Assembly: GCF_000315425.1 (NCBI RefSeq)
Contig: NZ_JH992923.1
Span: 703,540-767,539 of the forward strand
Direction: 5' to 3'
Source of the DNA: Massilia timonae CCUG 45783
Lineage (GTDB): Bacteria; Pseudomonadota; Gammaproteobacteria; Burkholderiales; Burkholderiaceae_D
Length of the DNA: 64,000 nucleotides
The position numbers were made by a program, and so were the translations under genes. A model generated the notes under the pieces. It saw nothing but the letters and a program-made list of their open reading frames with translations. It made no database searches and was not told where the DNA came from. Positions 1 to 8,017 of the stretch are shown one piece after another. Numbering within the stretch: the stretch's first letter is position 1; each line of letters begins with the position of its first letter.

Positions 1-1044
1 GCCGCGCAGCAGCTGGGAGAGCTGGGCGGCGCCGCCCAGCGTCCGCTGCTGCAGGCGCTGCTGGAGCCGGGCGCCGAGCCGATTGATGCGGTGCGGGTCG
101 CCGCGGCCCGGGCGCTGGCCGTCCTCGACGGCCGCCTGCGCCGCGCCGACCTGGCCGGCCACCTGTTCCAGGGACTGTCGCTGGGCAGCGTGCTGCTGCT
201 GGCCGCGCTGGGGCTGGCCATCACCTTCGGCCTGATGGGCGTGATCAATATGGCGCATGGCGAACTGCTGATGATCGGGGCCTACACGACCTGGCTGGTG
301 CAGACCCTGTTCCGGCGCTACCTGCCGGACGCGCTCGATCTGTACCTGCTGGCGGCGTTGCCGGCCGCTTTCGCGGTGGCGGCCCTGGCCGGCATGGCGA
401 TCGAGCGCACAGTGATCCGCTGGCTGTATGGCCGTCCGCTGGAAACCCTGCTCGCCACCTGGGGCATCAGCCTGGTGCTGATGCAGGGTGTGCGCACGCT
501 GTTCGGGGCCCAGAACGTCGAGGTGGCCAATCCGGCCTGGATGTCGGGCGGGGTGACGGTGCTCGGCTCGCTGGTGCTGCCCTACAACCGCATCGCGATC
601 ATCGTGTTCGCGATCCTGGTGACGGCCGCCGTCTGGCTGCTGCTCAACGCCACCCGGCTCGGGCTGTTCGTGCGCGCCGTGATGCAGAACCGGCGCATGG
701 CCGACTGCGTCGGCGTGCCCACCGGGCGCATCGACATGCTGACCTTCGGCCTGGGTTCCGGCATCGCCGGCCTGGGCGGCGTGGCGCTGTCGCAGCTGGG
801 CAACGTCGGTCCCGACCTGGGCCAGGCCTACATCATCGATTCGTTCATGGTGGTGGTGCTGGGCGGCGTCGGCCAGTTGGCCGGCACCGTGATCGCGGCG
901 CTCGGCCTGGGCGAATTGAACAAGCTGCTGGAGCCGCTCGCCGGCGCCGTGCCGGCCAAGATCGGCATCCTGGTGTTCATCGTCGTCTTCATCCAGCTGC
1001 GGCCGCAGGGACTGTTCGCCCTCAAGGGAAGGAGCGTGGAATGA
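1..1044 (+). CDS. urtB: Urea ABC transporter permease UrtB (5' end missing)
   Basis: Inner-membrane permease of the high-affinity urea ABC importer, of the LivH/branched-chain amino acid permease type. The reading frame is open from base 1, so the true start lies before the window. The first ~45 residues (alanine/leucine/glutamate-rich helices) look like the end of the soluble N-terminal extension that UrtB carries ahead of its membrane core. The core then shows the LivH-like stretches LAITFGLMGVINMAHGE and GVPTGRIDMLTFGLGSGIAG, with several hydrophobic segments. It ends with a TGA that overlaps the ATG of the next gene (ATGA). A GTG at 91 could be called as a start, but it would cut into the extension. 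Order urtB-C-D-E is the canonical operon order, which supports the name over a generic amino-acid permease. Confidence 0.92.
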   Translation, partial: AAQQLGELGGAAQRPLLQALLEPGAEPIDAVRVAAARALAVLDGRLRRADLAGHLFQGLSLGSVLLLAALGLAITFGLMGVINMAHGELLMIGAYTTWLVQTLFRRYLPDALDLYLLAALPAAFAVAALAGMAIERTVIRWLYGRPLETLLATWGISLVLMQGVRTLFGAQNVEVANPAWMSGGVTVLGSLVLPYNRIAIIVFAILVTAAVWLLLNATRLGLFVRAVMQNRRMADCVGVPTGRIDMLTFGLGSGIAGLGGVALSQLGNVGPDLGQAYIIDSFMVVVLGGVGQLAGTVIAALGLGELNKLLEPLAGAVPAKIGILVFIVVFIQLRPQGLFALKGRSVE

Positions 1045-2150
1045 CGAAGCCGAGGACCTTCACGGGCGTATCGATCGCCGCGCTGGCGCTGCTGGCGGCG
1101 CTGTTGCCGCTGCTGCACCTGGCGTTTCCGCCCGAGCATGCGCTGCACGTCTCCGGCTATACGCTGGCGCTGGTCGGCAAGTTCATGTGCTACGCGCTGG
1201 CCGCGCTGGCGCTCGACCTGGTGTGGGGCTACACCGGCATCCTGTCGCTGGGCCACGCGCTGTTCTTCGCGCTGGGCGCCTACGCCCACGGCATGTACCT
1301 GATGCGCGCGATCGGCCGCGACGGCGTGTACGGCAGCGCGCTGCCCGACTTCATGGTCTTTCTCGACTGGCAGGAACTGCCCTGGTTCTGGGCCATGACC
1401 GACAGCTTCTGGTACTGCATGGCGCTGGTGGTGCTGGCGCCGGGCGTGCTGGCCTTCGTGTTCGGCTACTTCGCCTTCCGCTCGCGCATCAAGGGCGTGT
1501 ATTTCTCGATCATCACCCAGGCCCTGGCGTATGCCGGCATGCTGCTGTTCTTCCGCAACGATACCGGCTTCGGCGGCAACAACGGCTTCACCGACTTTCG
1601 CCGCATCCTCGGTTACGATATCACGGCGCCAGGCACCCGCGCCGCGCTGTACCTGGCCACGCTGGTCTTCCTGGTCGGCGCGCTGTGCCTGTGCCGGTGG
1701 CTGGTCGCCTCGCGCCTGGGCCGGATACTGCAGGGCGTGCGCGACGCCGAGCCGCGCCTGATGTTCCTGGGCTACGACCCCTTGTGGTTCAAGCTATTCG
1801 TGTGGACCCTGTCGGCGGTATTGTGCGGCATCGCCGGGGCGCTGTACGTGCCGCAGGTCGGCATCGTCAATCCGTCCGAGATGTCGCCGGCGAACTCGAT
1901 CGAGATGGTGATCTGGGTGGCGGTGGGCGGGCGCGGCACGCTGCTGGGGGCGATCCTGGGCGCATTCACCGTGAATGGCCTCAAGAGCTGGTTCACCGCC
2001 GCCTTTCCCGACCTGTGGCTGTTCGCGCTCGGCCTGCTGTTCATCCTGGTCACGCTCCTGATGCCGAAGGGCCTGCTCGGACTGCGCCTTCCGCGCCGGC
2101 GGCCGGCGCCGGCCGCGCACGAGGCGCCAACACTGGAGGAAGCGGCATGA
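1041..2150 (+). CDS. urtC: Urea ABC transporter permease UrtC
   Basis: Second inner-membrane permease (LivM type) of the urea importer, 369 residues, the usual length. About eight to ten hydrophobic segments are visible. The family-typical regions are LDLVWGYTGILSLGHALFFALGAYAHGMY near residues 55-85 and the loop RIKGVYFSIITQALAYAGML with its NNGFTDF follow-up, which is characteristic of UrtC rather than LivM. The start ATG overlaps the urtB stop by four bases and its own stop overlaps the urtD start by four bases, so translation is probably coupled across three genes. Confidence 0.93.
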   Translation: MTKPRTFTGVSIAALALLAALLPLLHLAFPPEHALHVSGYTLALVGKFMCYALAALALDLVWGYTGILSLGHALFFALGAYAHGMYLMRAIGRDGVYGSALPDFMVFLDWQELPWFWAMTDSFWYCMALVVLAPGVLAFVFGYFAFRSRIKGVYFSIITQALAYAGMLLFFRNDTGFGGNNGFTDFRRILGYDITAPGTRAALYLATLVFLVGALCLCRWLVASRLGRILQGVRDAEPRLMFLGYDPLWFKLFVWTLSAVLCGIAGALYVPQVGIVNPSEMSPANSIEMVIWVAVGGRGTLLGAILGAFTVNGLKSWFTAAFPDLWLFALGLLFILVTLLMPKGLLGLRLPRRRPAPAAHEAPTLEEAA

Positions 2151-2926
2151 GAGTCGCCCATGACGACACATTAGATGCCAGCCACGGCGCCATCCTGTAC
2201 CTGGAGGATGTGAGCGTCAGCTTCGATGGCTTTCGCGCCCTGAACCGGCTGACGCTCGACATCTCGGTGGGCGAGCTGCGCTGCATCATCGGTCCCAATG
2301 GCGCCGGCAAGACGACGATGATGGACGTCATCACCGGCAAGACGCGACCGGGTTCGGGGCGCGTGTGGTTCGGCCAGCGCCACGACCTGGCCCTGCTCAG
2401 CGAACACCAGATCGCGCGCGCCGGCATCGGCCGCAAGTTCCAGCGCCCGACCGTGTTCGAATCGCATACGGTGTTCGAGAACCTGGAGCTGGCGCTCAGG
2501 ATGGACAAGCGGGTGCGCGCCTGCCTGTTCGCGCGCCTCGATGGCGAACAGCGCGACCGCATCGGCGCGGTGCTGCGCCAGATCCGCCTCGAAGATCACG
2601 CCTGGCGCGCGGCCGGCCTGCTGTCGCACGGCCAGAAGCAGTGGCTCGAGATCGGCATGCTGCTGATCCAGGAGCCGGCGTTGATACTGCTCGACGAGCC
2701 GGTGGCCGGCATGTCCGATGCCGAGACCGCGCGCACCGCCGAACTGCTCGACGAGCTGCGCGGACGGCACTCGATCATGGTGGTGGAGCACGACATGGGC
2801 TTCGTCGCCGAGATCGCCCGCCAGGGCAAGGTCACGGTGCTGCACGAAGGCGCGGTGCTGGCCGAGGGCCGCATGGACGAAGTGCAGGCCGACGAACGTG
2901 TGATCGAAGTCTACCTGGGACGCTGA
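2147..2926 (+). CDS. urtD: Urea ABC transporter ATP-binding protein UrtD
   Basis: Cytoplasmic ATPase (LivG type) of the urea importer, 259 residues. Walker A is GPNGAGKTT near residue 51, the signature region is LSHGQKQWLEIGMLL and Walker B is ALILLDEPVAGMS. The SHGQKQW form of the signature, in place of the usual SGGQ, is a hallmark of UrtD. The start is the ATG inside the ATGA overlap with urtC, which gives the 20-residue tail before the ATPase fold that UrtD proteins often carry. It is followed two bases later by urtE. Confidence 0.93.
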   Translation: MRVAHDDTLDASHGAILYLEDVSVSFDGFRALNRLTLDISVGELRCIIGPNGAGKTTMMDVITGKTRPGSGRVWFGQRHDLALLSEHQIARAGIGRKFQRPTVFESHTVFENLELALRMDKRVRACLFARLDGEQRDRIGAVLRQIRLEDHAWRAAGLLSHGQKQWLEIGMLLIQEPALILLDEPVAGMSDAETARTAELLDELRGRHSIMVVEHDMGFVAEIARQGKVTVLHEGAVLAEGRMDEVQADERVIEVYLGR

Positions 2927-2928
2927 CC

Positions 2929-3630
2929 ATGATGCTGCAAGCCGATGACCTGAACCAGTACTATGGCTCTTCGCACACCCTGCGCGGCGTATCGCTGGCG
3001 CTCGCGCAGGGCCAGTGCCTGGCCCTGCTGGGCCGCAACGGCGTGGGCAAGACCACGCTGCTCAAATGCCTGATGGGCGTGCTGCCTGTTGCCTCCGGAC
3101 GAGTCCGGCTCGCCGGCCGCGACATCACGCGCCTCAGCCCGCATGCGCGCGCCGCCGCCGGCATCGCCTATGTGCCGCAGGGCCGCGAGATCTTCGCGCG
3201 CCTGACGGTGGAAGAGAACCTGCGCATGGGCATGGCCGGCCTGCCGGGCCGCGCGGCACGCCACATCGATCCCGAGGTGTACGTCCTGTTTCCGGTATTG
3301 AAGGACATGCTGCGGCGGCGCGGGGGCGACCTGTCGGGCGGCCAGCAGCAGCAGCTGGCGATCGCGCGCGCGCTGCTGCAGCGCCCGCGCCTGTTGATCC
3401 TCGACGAGCCGACCGAGGGCATCCAGCCGTCGATCATCAAGGACATCGAGCGCGTGATAGGCCTGCTGCGCGCGCGCGGCGACATGGCGATCCTGCTGTG
3501 CGAGCAGTACTTCGACTTCGCCCATGCGCTGGCCGACCGCTACCTGGTGCTGTCGCGCGGCGCGGTGGTCGCGGCCGGCGCGCGCGCGACCATGGACAGC
3601 GACGAGGTCAGGCGGCACCTGGCGGTCTAG
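2929..3630 (+). CDS. urtE: Urea ABC transporter ATP-binding protein UrtE
   Basis: Second cytoplasmic ATPase (LivF type) of the urea importer, 233 residues. Walker A is GRNGVGKTT near residue 37, the signature is LSGGQQQQLAIARALL and Walker B is RLLILDEPTEGIQPSII. LNQYYGSSHTLRGVS at the start and YVPQGREIFARLTVEENL are both typical of UrtE. Two consecutive ATG codons (2929 and 2932) are possible starts. It is the last gene of the operon; its final 23 bases overlap the end of the convergent response-regulator gene, leaving no room for a separate terminator between them. Confidence 0.93.
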   Translation: MMLQADDLNQYYGSSHTLRGVSLALAQGQCLALLGRNGVGKTTLLKCLMGVLPVASGRVRLAGRDITRLSPHARAAAGIAYVPQGREIFARLTVEENLRMGMAGLPGRAARHIDPEVYVLFPVLKDMLRRRGGDLSGGQQQQLAIARALLQRPRLLILDEPTEGIQPSIIKDIERVIGLLRARGDMAILLCEQYFDFAHALADRYLVLSRGAVVAAGARATMDSDEVRRHLAV

Positions 3631-4567
3631 CGGACCGTCCTGCCGCCGCCGGACGCGACATCGCGAGCGAGGCCGCCGCCGTGCGCGTCTCGACGCCGAG
3701 CTTGGCGAATACGTGCTCGAGATGCTTGTTGACCGTGCGCGGACTGGTGCCGAGGATGTCGCCGATGTCGCGGTTGGTCTTGCCCTTGCTGACCCAGTGC
3801 AGCACCTCGGCTTCGCGCCGGGTCAGCGTGAATCCGGCCATCAGGCCCTGGACCTGGGCGGCGTCGGACTCCTCGCGCAGCACCATCGAGTAGCAGCCGC
3901 CCTCGAGCGCTTCGGCCAGTTCGAAGCCGAGGCGGCGCGTGCCCTGCGCCAGCACCAGCGGCGCCGGCTCCTGCCCCTGCTCGCGGGCGGCGACGGCCTC
4001 GCGCAGCCAGAGCGCCACGCGCGCCGGCATGCCGGCCCCGGCGCCCTCCGGGAACCAGGCCTGCAGCCACTGGCGCGCCAGCGGCGTCTGCCACGCGATG
4101 CGGCCGTCCAGGCCGGCCACCAGCACCGCGTGGCCGAAGGCGTCGAGCGCACTGCGCGCCTGGGTGACCAGGCTGGCGGTGCGCATGTGGGCGCCGATGC
4201 GGGCCAGCACTTCGCTCTGGCGCACCGGCTTGGTCACGTAGTCGGCGACGCCGGCCTGGAATGCGGCGAGGATGTGTTCGTCCTCGGTGAGGCCGGTCAT
4301 GAACACCACGGGAATGGCGCGCGTGCGCAGGTCGGCCTTGAGCTGGCGGCAGACCTCGAAGCCATCCATGCCGGGCATCACGGCGTCGAGCAGCACGATG
4401 TCGGGCAGCAGTGCGCGCGCCCGCTCCAGCGCGGTGGCGCCGTTGTTGGCCACCACCACCGCGTAACCCGATTCGTCCAGCGCATCGTGCAGCACGGCGA
4501 GGTTGTCGGGGACGTCGTCCACCACCAGCACCACCGGGCCCGGTGGTCGTTCAATCGTTTGCGGCAT
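3608..4567 (-). CDS. LuxR-family response regulator (REC-HTH), partner of the adjacent hybrid kinase
   Basis: Two-component response regulator of 319 residues. An N-terminal receiver (about 10-125) carries the acidic pair DD at 17-18, phospho-acceptor D61 in LLDAVMPGMDGF and K113 in VTKP. A middle segment of ~100 residues (around 130-235) resembles a degenerate PAS-like sensor. The C-terminus is a LuxR helix-turn-helix (LTRREAEVLHWVSKGKTNRDIG ... TVNKHLEHVFAKLGV). The start overlaps the end of the upstream transporter-like kinase gene by 17 bases, so the two are almost certainly cotranscribed and are probably cognate partners. Position against urtBCDE suggests a nitrogen or urea-related output, but the target is inferred only. 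Confidence 0.88.
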   Translation of the reverse strand: MPQTIERPPGPVVLVVDDVPDNLAVLHDALDESGYAVVVANNGATALERARALLPDIVLLDAVMPGMDGFEVCRQLKADLRTRAIPVVFMTGLTEDEHILAAFQAGVADYVTKPVRQSEVLARIGAHMRTASLVTQARSALDAFGHAVLVAGLDGRIAWQTPLARQWLQAWFPEGAGAGMPARVALWLREAVAAREQGQEPAPLVLAQGTRRLGFELAEALEGGCYSMVLREESDAAQVQGLMAGFTLTRREAEVLHWVSKGKTNRDIGDILGTSPRTVNKHLEHVFAKLGVETRTAAASLAMSRPAAAGRSARPPGAA

Positions 4568-7500
4568 GGGATTCTCCGGTGTCGATCAGGCGTGTCATGG
4601 CGTCGAGGTCGAGGCGGGCCGCATGCCCGCGCATCAGCTCGACGAAGTCGTGGTGCGCCGCGCCGAGCGCGGCGAGGCGATCCAGTTCGGCGCGCACGCC
4701 GCGCACGTAGCCGGCCGCGAGCTGGGCGCGCAGCGCGGCCAGTGCGCCAGGCGCAGGCGGGCGAGGCGGGGCGCTTGCGGTCGCGGGTGCGGGTGCGGGT
4801 GCAGGGGCGGCGCCGAGCCAGTCGAGCCGCAGGCGCCGTCCGATCCAGTCGAGCAGCTCGTCGACCTGGACCGGCTTGGTGAAGAAATCGTCGGCGCCGA
4901 TGCCGGCCGGATTCGGCAAGCCCTTGTCGTAGGCGTTGGCCGAGACGATCGCGATCGGGGCCAGGCATCCGTGCTCGGTGCGCAGCAGGTGGCTGGTCTC
5001 CCAGCCGTCGATGCCCGGCATGGCGAGGTCCATCAGGATCAGGTCGGGGGCGAAGCCGGCCTGGCGCTGCAGGCATTCGGCGCCCGATGCCGCCTGGCCG
5101 ACCACGAAGCCCAGCGGCGCCAGCAACTGGACCAGGAATTCGCGATCGTTGCGCTCGTTGTCCACCACCAGGATGCGGCGCCGGGCGCCGGCATAGCCGT
5201 GGCGCCGCGCTGGCGCATCGGTCTGACCAGTAGCAGGACTGTGCGCGTCGCCATGCACGCGCGGCAGGAGCAGGCGCACCGCGAACACGCTGCCGCCGCC
5301 GGCGCTTGGGCGCAGCGTCAGTTCGCCGCCCATCAGCTCGGTGAGCAGCTTGCTGATGGGCAGGCCCAGTCCGGTGCCGGCGCTGTCGCCGGCATTGCCC
5401 GCGCTGCCGCGCGTGAACGGCTCGAAGATGCTTTCCACCTCTTCGGGCAGGATGCCGGGCCCGGAATCCTCGACCTCGAAGTACGCCATGTCGCGCGCAT
5501 AGCGCAGGCGGAACACGATCGCACCGCGCGCCGTGAACTTGACGGCGTTACCGAGGAGATTGATCAGGATCTGGCTGAGCCGCTTGCGGTCGGCCCGTAC
5601 CAGCGGCGGCAGCACGCCGTCGCATGCATGGACGAAGGCCAGGCCCTTGCCGGCGGCCTGCTGCTCGAACATGCGCACCAGTTGGCCGATGAAAGCGTCG
5701 AAGCGGAGCGGGCGCATGTCGATGCTGAGCTTGCCGCCCTCGATGCGTGCGATATCGAGCGTTCCCTCGATCAGCGACAGCAGGTGTTCGCCGCTGCCGC
5801 GGATCACCCGGATCGCCTGGCGGCGGTGGTCGGGAATGGACGGGTCGTCGTCGAGCAGCTGGGCGTAGCCGAGGATGCTGTTGAGCGGGGTGCGGATCTC
5901 ATGGCTGATGCCGGCGATGTAGCGGCTCTTGGCCTGATTGGCCTGGTCGGCCTGCTTCTTGGCCTGCTGCGCTTCTTCCTGCGCCACGCGCCGGCTCTGG
6001 CTGTTGAGCACCAGCCACCAGGCGATGATGGCGCTGACCAGCAGCAGCGCGCCGAACAGCTTCACGAACGCCAGCTGCAGCGGCGCCAGCAGGCGGACGT
6101 CGCCGCTCCTCGTCAGGGCGGCGGCTTCGTGCAGGTAGAGCGTGCCGAGGAGGGCGCCCAGGAACAGCACGGTGACCGTCATCAAGAGCAGGTAGTGACC
6201 GAGCCCGCCGCCCAGGTAGGGCCAGCTGGCGCGCGGCAGCAGCCAGCGCATGGCCGCCTGCCACTGCACGGCGATGCGCGCCTGGGGCTTGCAGGCGTCG
6301 TCGCAGCGGGCATCGAGGCAGCAGCACAGCGAGCAGATCGCGCCGCCGTAGGCCGGGCACTGCGCCATGTCCTCCGGTTCGTACTCCTTCTCGCAGATGC
6401 TGCACACGGTGCTGCGCGGCGGGTCGGTGTGCGGCTGGCGCGCCATGTAGTAGCGGCCGCGGGTGGCGTGGGCGATGACAGGTGCCGCGATGAAGGCGGT
6501 GGCGAGGGCGATGAAGGCCGAGAAGGCCTGGGCGGTGGCGCCGAACAGGCCGCCGAAGGCGGCGATCGACAGGACGGAGGCCAGCAGCATGGCGCCGACG
6601 CCGACCGGATTGATGTCGTACAGGTAGGCGCGCCGGAACTCGATGCCGGGCGGACTCACGCCGAGCGGCTTGTTGATCACCAGGTCGGCCACCACCGCCG
6701 CGATCCAGGCGATGGCGACGTTCGAGAACAGGGCCAGCACCAGGTCGAGCGCCTGGAACACGTTCATCTCCATCAGCAGCACCGCGATCAGGGCATTGAA
6801 GCAGGCCCAGACCACGCGCCCGGGATGGCTGTGGGTCAGGCGCGCGAAGAAGTTCGACCAGGCCAGCGAACCGGCATAGGCGTTGGTCATGTTGATCTTG
6901 ATCTGCGAGACCACGACGAACAGCACGGTCGCCAGCAGCGCCGCGCCATGGCTGTCGAAGAACTCCCCGAATCCGGCCAGGTACATATGGGTTGGATTGA
7001 CGGCATCGGCCAGGCTGGCGCCGCCCTCGATCGCCAGCAGGGCGAGCAGGGCTCCGGCCAGCATCTTGAGGATGCCGAGCACGATCCAGCCGGGACCGGC
7101 GACCAGCACGCCCAGGTGCCAGCCGAGTGTGGGCTTGCTTTGAGGCGGCATGAAGCGCAGGAAGTCGACCTGTTCGCCGATCTGGGTGATCAAGGCCACG
7201 CCGACGGCGGTCGCGGCACCAAAAGCGAGCATGTCGAAGCCGCCATGGCCGCCCTGTGCACCGCCGAAGTGCAGCAGCTCGGCCGGCAACTCCGGGCGCT
7301 TCACCAGGATCGCGATGAAGGGCAGGGCCATCAGCCCGAGCCAGAGCGGCTGGGTCAGCATCTGGATGCGGCTGATCAGGGTCACGCCATGCGTCACCAG
7401 CGGCACCACCACCAGCGCGCTGGCCAGGTAGCCGAGCCACAGGGGCAGGCCGAAGTACAGTTCGAGCGCATAGGCCATGATGGCCGCTTCCAGCGCGAAC

Positions 7501-7922
7501 AGGATGAAGGTGAACGAGGCGTAGACGAAGGACGAGACGGTCGAGCCGATATAGCCGAAGCCGGCGCCGCGCGTGAGCAGGTCCATGTCGACGCCGTGGC
7601 GCGCCGCATAGTAGCTGATCGGCAGGCCGGTCAGGAAGATGATCAGCCCCACCGCCAGGATCGCCCAGAAGGCGTTGATGAAACCGTACTGCAGGGCGAT
7701 GGTGCCGCCGATCGCTTCGAGCACCAGGAAGGAGATGGCGCCGAAGGCGGTATTGGCGACCCGGAACACCGACCATTTGCGAAATGCGCGCGGGGTAAAG
7801 CGCAACGCATAATCCTCGATGGTCTCGTCGGCGACCCAGGTATTGTAGTCGCGCCGGATCTTGACGATGCGCTGGACCGGCTGGGCGCCCGGCTTGCCGG
7901 GGTGTGGGGCGGATGCGCTCAT
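4551..7922 (-). CDS. NCS1-permease-like membrane domain fused to hybrid histidine kinase
   Basis: 1123-residue membrane sensor. Residues ~30-490 form a polytopic domain of about 12 hydrophobic segments resembling the NCS1 (cytosine/allantoin-type) permease fold. Residues 507-544 hold nine cysteines (C507, C510, C522, C530, C533-C535, C540, C544), a probable metal- or redox-binding cluster. Two more membrane segments follow (~570-640), then a HisKA domain with H674 in SHEIRTPL, an HATPase with ILINLLGNAVKF and GTGLGLPIS, and a receiver (about 916-1030) with D965 in LMDLAMPG. An Ala/Pro linker leads to a helical tail resembling a degenerate phosphotransfer region. It overlaps the response-regulator gene downstream. 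The architecture is analogous to transporter-like kinases such as CbrA (there an SSS-type domain). Whether it transports, senses, or does both cannot be told from sequence. Confidence 0.87.
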   Translation of the reverse strand: MSASAPHPGKPGAQPVQRIVKIRRDYNTWVADETIEDYALRFTPRAFRKWSVFRVANTAFGAISFLVLEAIGGTIALQYGFINAFWAILAVGLIIFLTGLPISYYAARHGVDMDLLTRGAGFGYIGSTVSSFVYASFTFILFALEAAIMAYALELYFGLPLWLGYLASALVVVPLVTHGVTLISRIQMLTQPLWLGLMALPFIAILVKRPELPAELLHFGGAQGGHGGFDMLAFGAATAVGVALITQIGEQVDFLRFMPPQSKPTLGWHLGVLVAGPGWIVLGILKMLAGALLALLAIEGGASLADAVNPTHMYLAGFGEFFDSHGAALLATVLFVVVSQIKINMTNAYAGSLAWSNFFARLTHSHPGRVVWACFNALIAVLLMEMNVFQALDLVLALFSNVAIAWIAAVVADLVINKPLGVSPPGIEFRRAYLYDINPVGVGAMLLASVLSIAAFGGLFGATAQAFSAFIALATAFIAAPVIAHATRGRYYMARQPHTDPPRSTVCSICEKEYEPEDMAQCPAYGGAICSLCCCLDARCDDACKPQARIAVQWQAAMRWLLPRASWPYLGGGLGHYLLLMTVTVLFLGALLGTLYLHEAAALTRSGDVRLLAPLQLAFVKLFGALLLVSAIIAWWLVLNSQSRRVAQEEAQQAKKQADQANQAKSRYIAGISHEIRTPLNSILGYAQLLDDDPSIPDHRRQAIRVIRGSGEHLLSLIEGTLDIARIEGGKLSIDMRPLRFDAFIGQLVRMFEQQAAGKGLAFVHACDGVLPPLVRADRKRLSQILINLLGNAVKFTARGAIVFRLRYARDMAYFEVEDSGPGILPEEVESIFEPFTRGSAGNAGDSAGTGLGLPISKLLTELMGGELTLRPSAGGGSVFAVRLLLPRVHGDAHSPATGQTDAPARRHGYAGARRRILVVDNERNDREFLVQLLAPLGFVVGQAASGAECLQRQAGFAPDLILMDLAMPGIDGWETSHLLRTEHGCLAPIAIVSANAYDKGLPNPAGIGADDFFTKPVQVDELLDWIGRRLRLDWLGAAPAPAPAPATASAPPRPPAPGALAALRAQLAAGYVRGVRAELDRLAALGAAHHDFVELMRGHAARLDLDAMTRLIDTGESHAAND

Positions 7923-7956
7923 GGGCGGAGGAATGGTGGGTTCTCCAACCCGGAAC

Positions 7957-7971
7957 GCAATTTATGTGCCA
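7957..7971 (-). promoter_or_regulatory. Sigma-54 (-24/-12) promoter candidate of the transporter-like kinase
   Basis: On the minus strand the sequence reads TGGCACATAAATTGC, an exact match to the sigma-54 core TGGCAC-N5-TTGC with the invariant GG and GC ten bases apart. It would start transcription roughly 12 bases further on, about 20-25 bases before the kinase ATG at 7922. No NtrC-type enhancer site was seen by eye upstream. Sigma-54 control would fit a nitrogen-responsive sensor next to a urea transporter. Confidence 0.65.
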
Positions 7972-8017
7972 GAACCCGGGCTACGGCCCGCCACGCGCCC
8001 GCTTCTTTATCGCCGCG

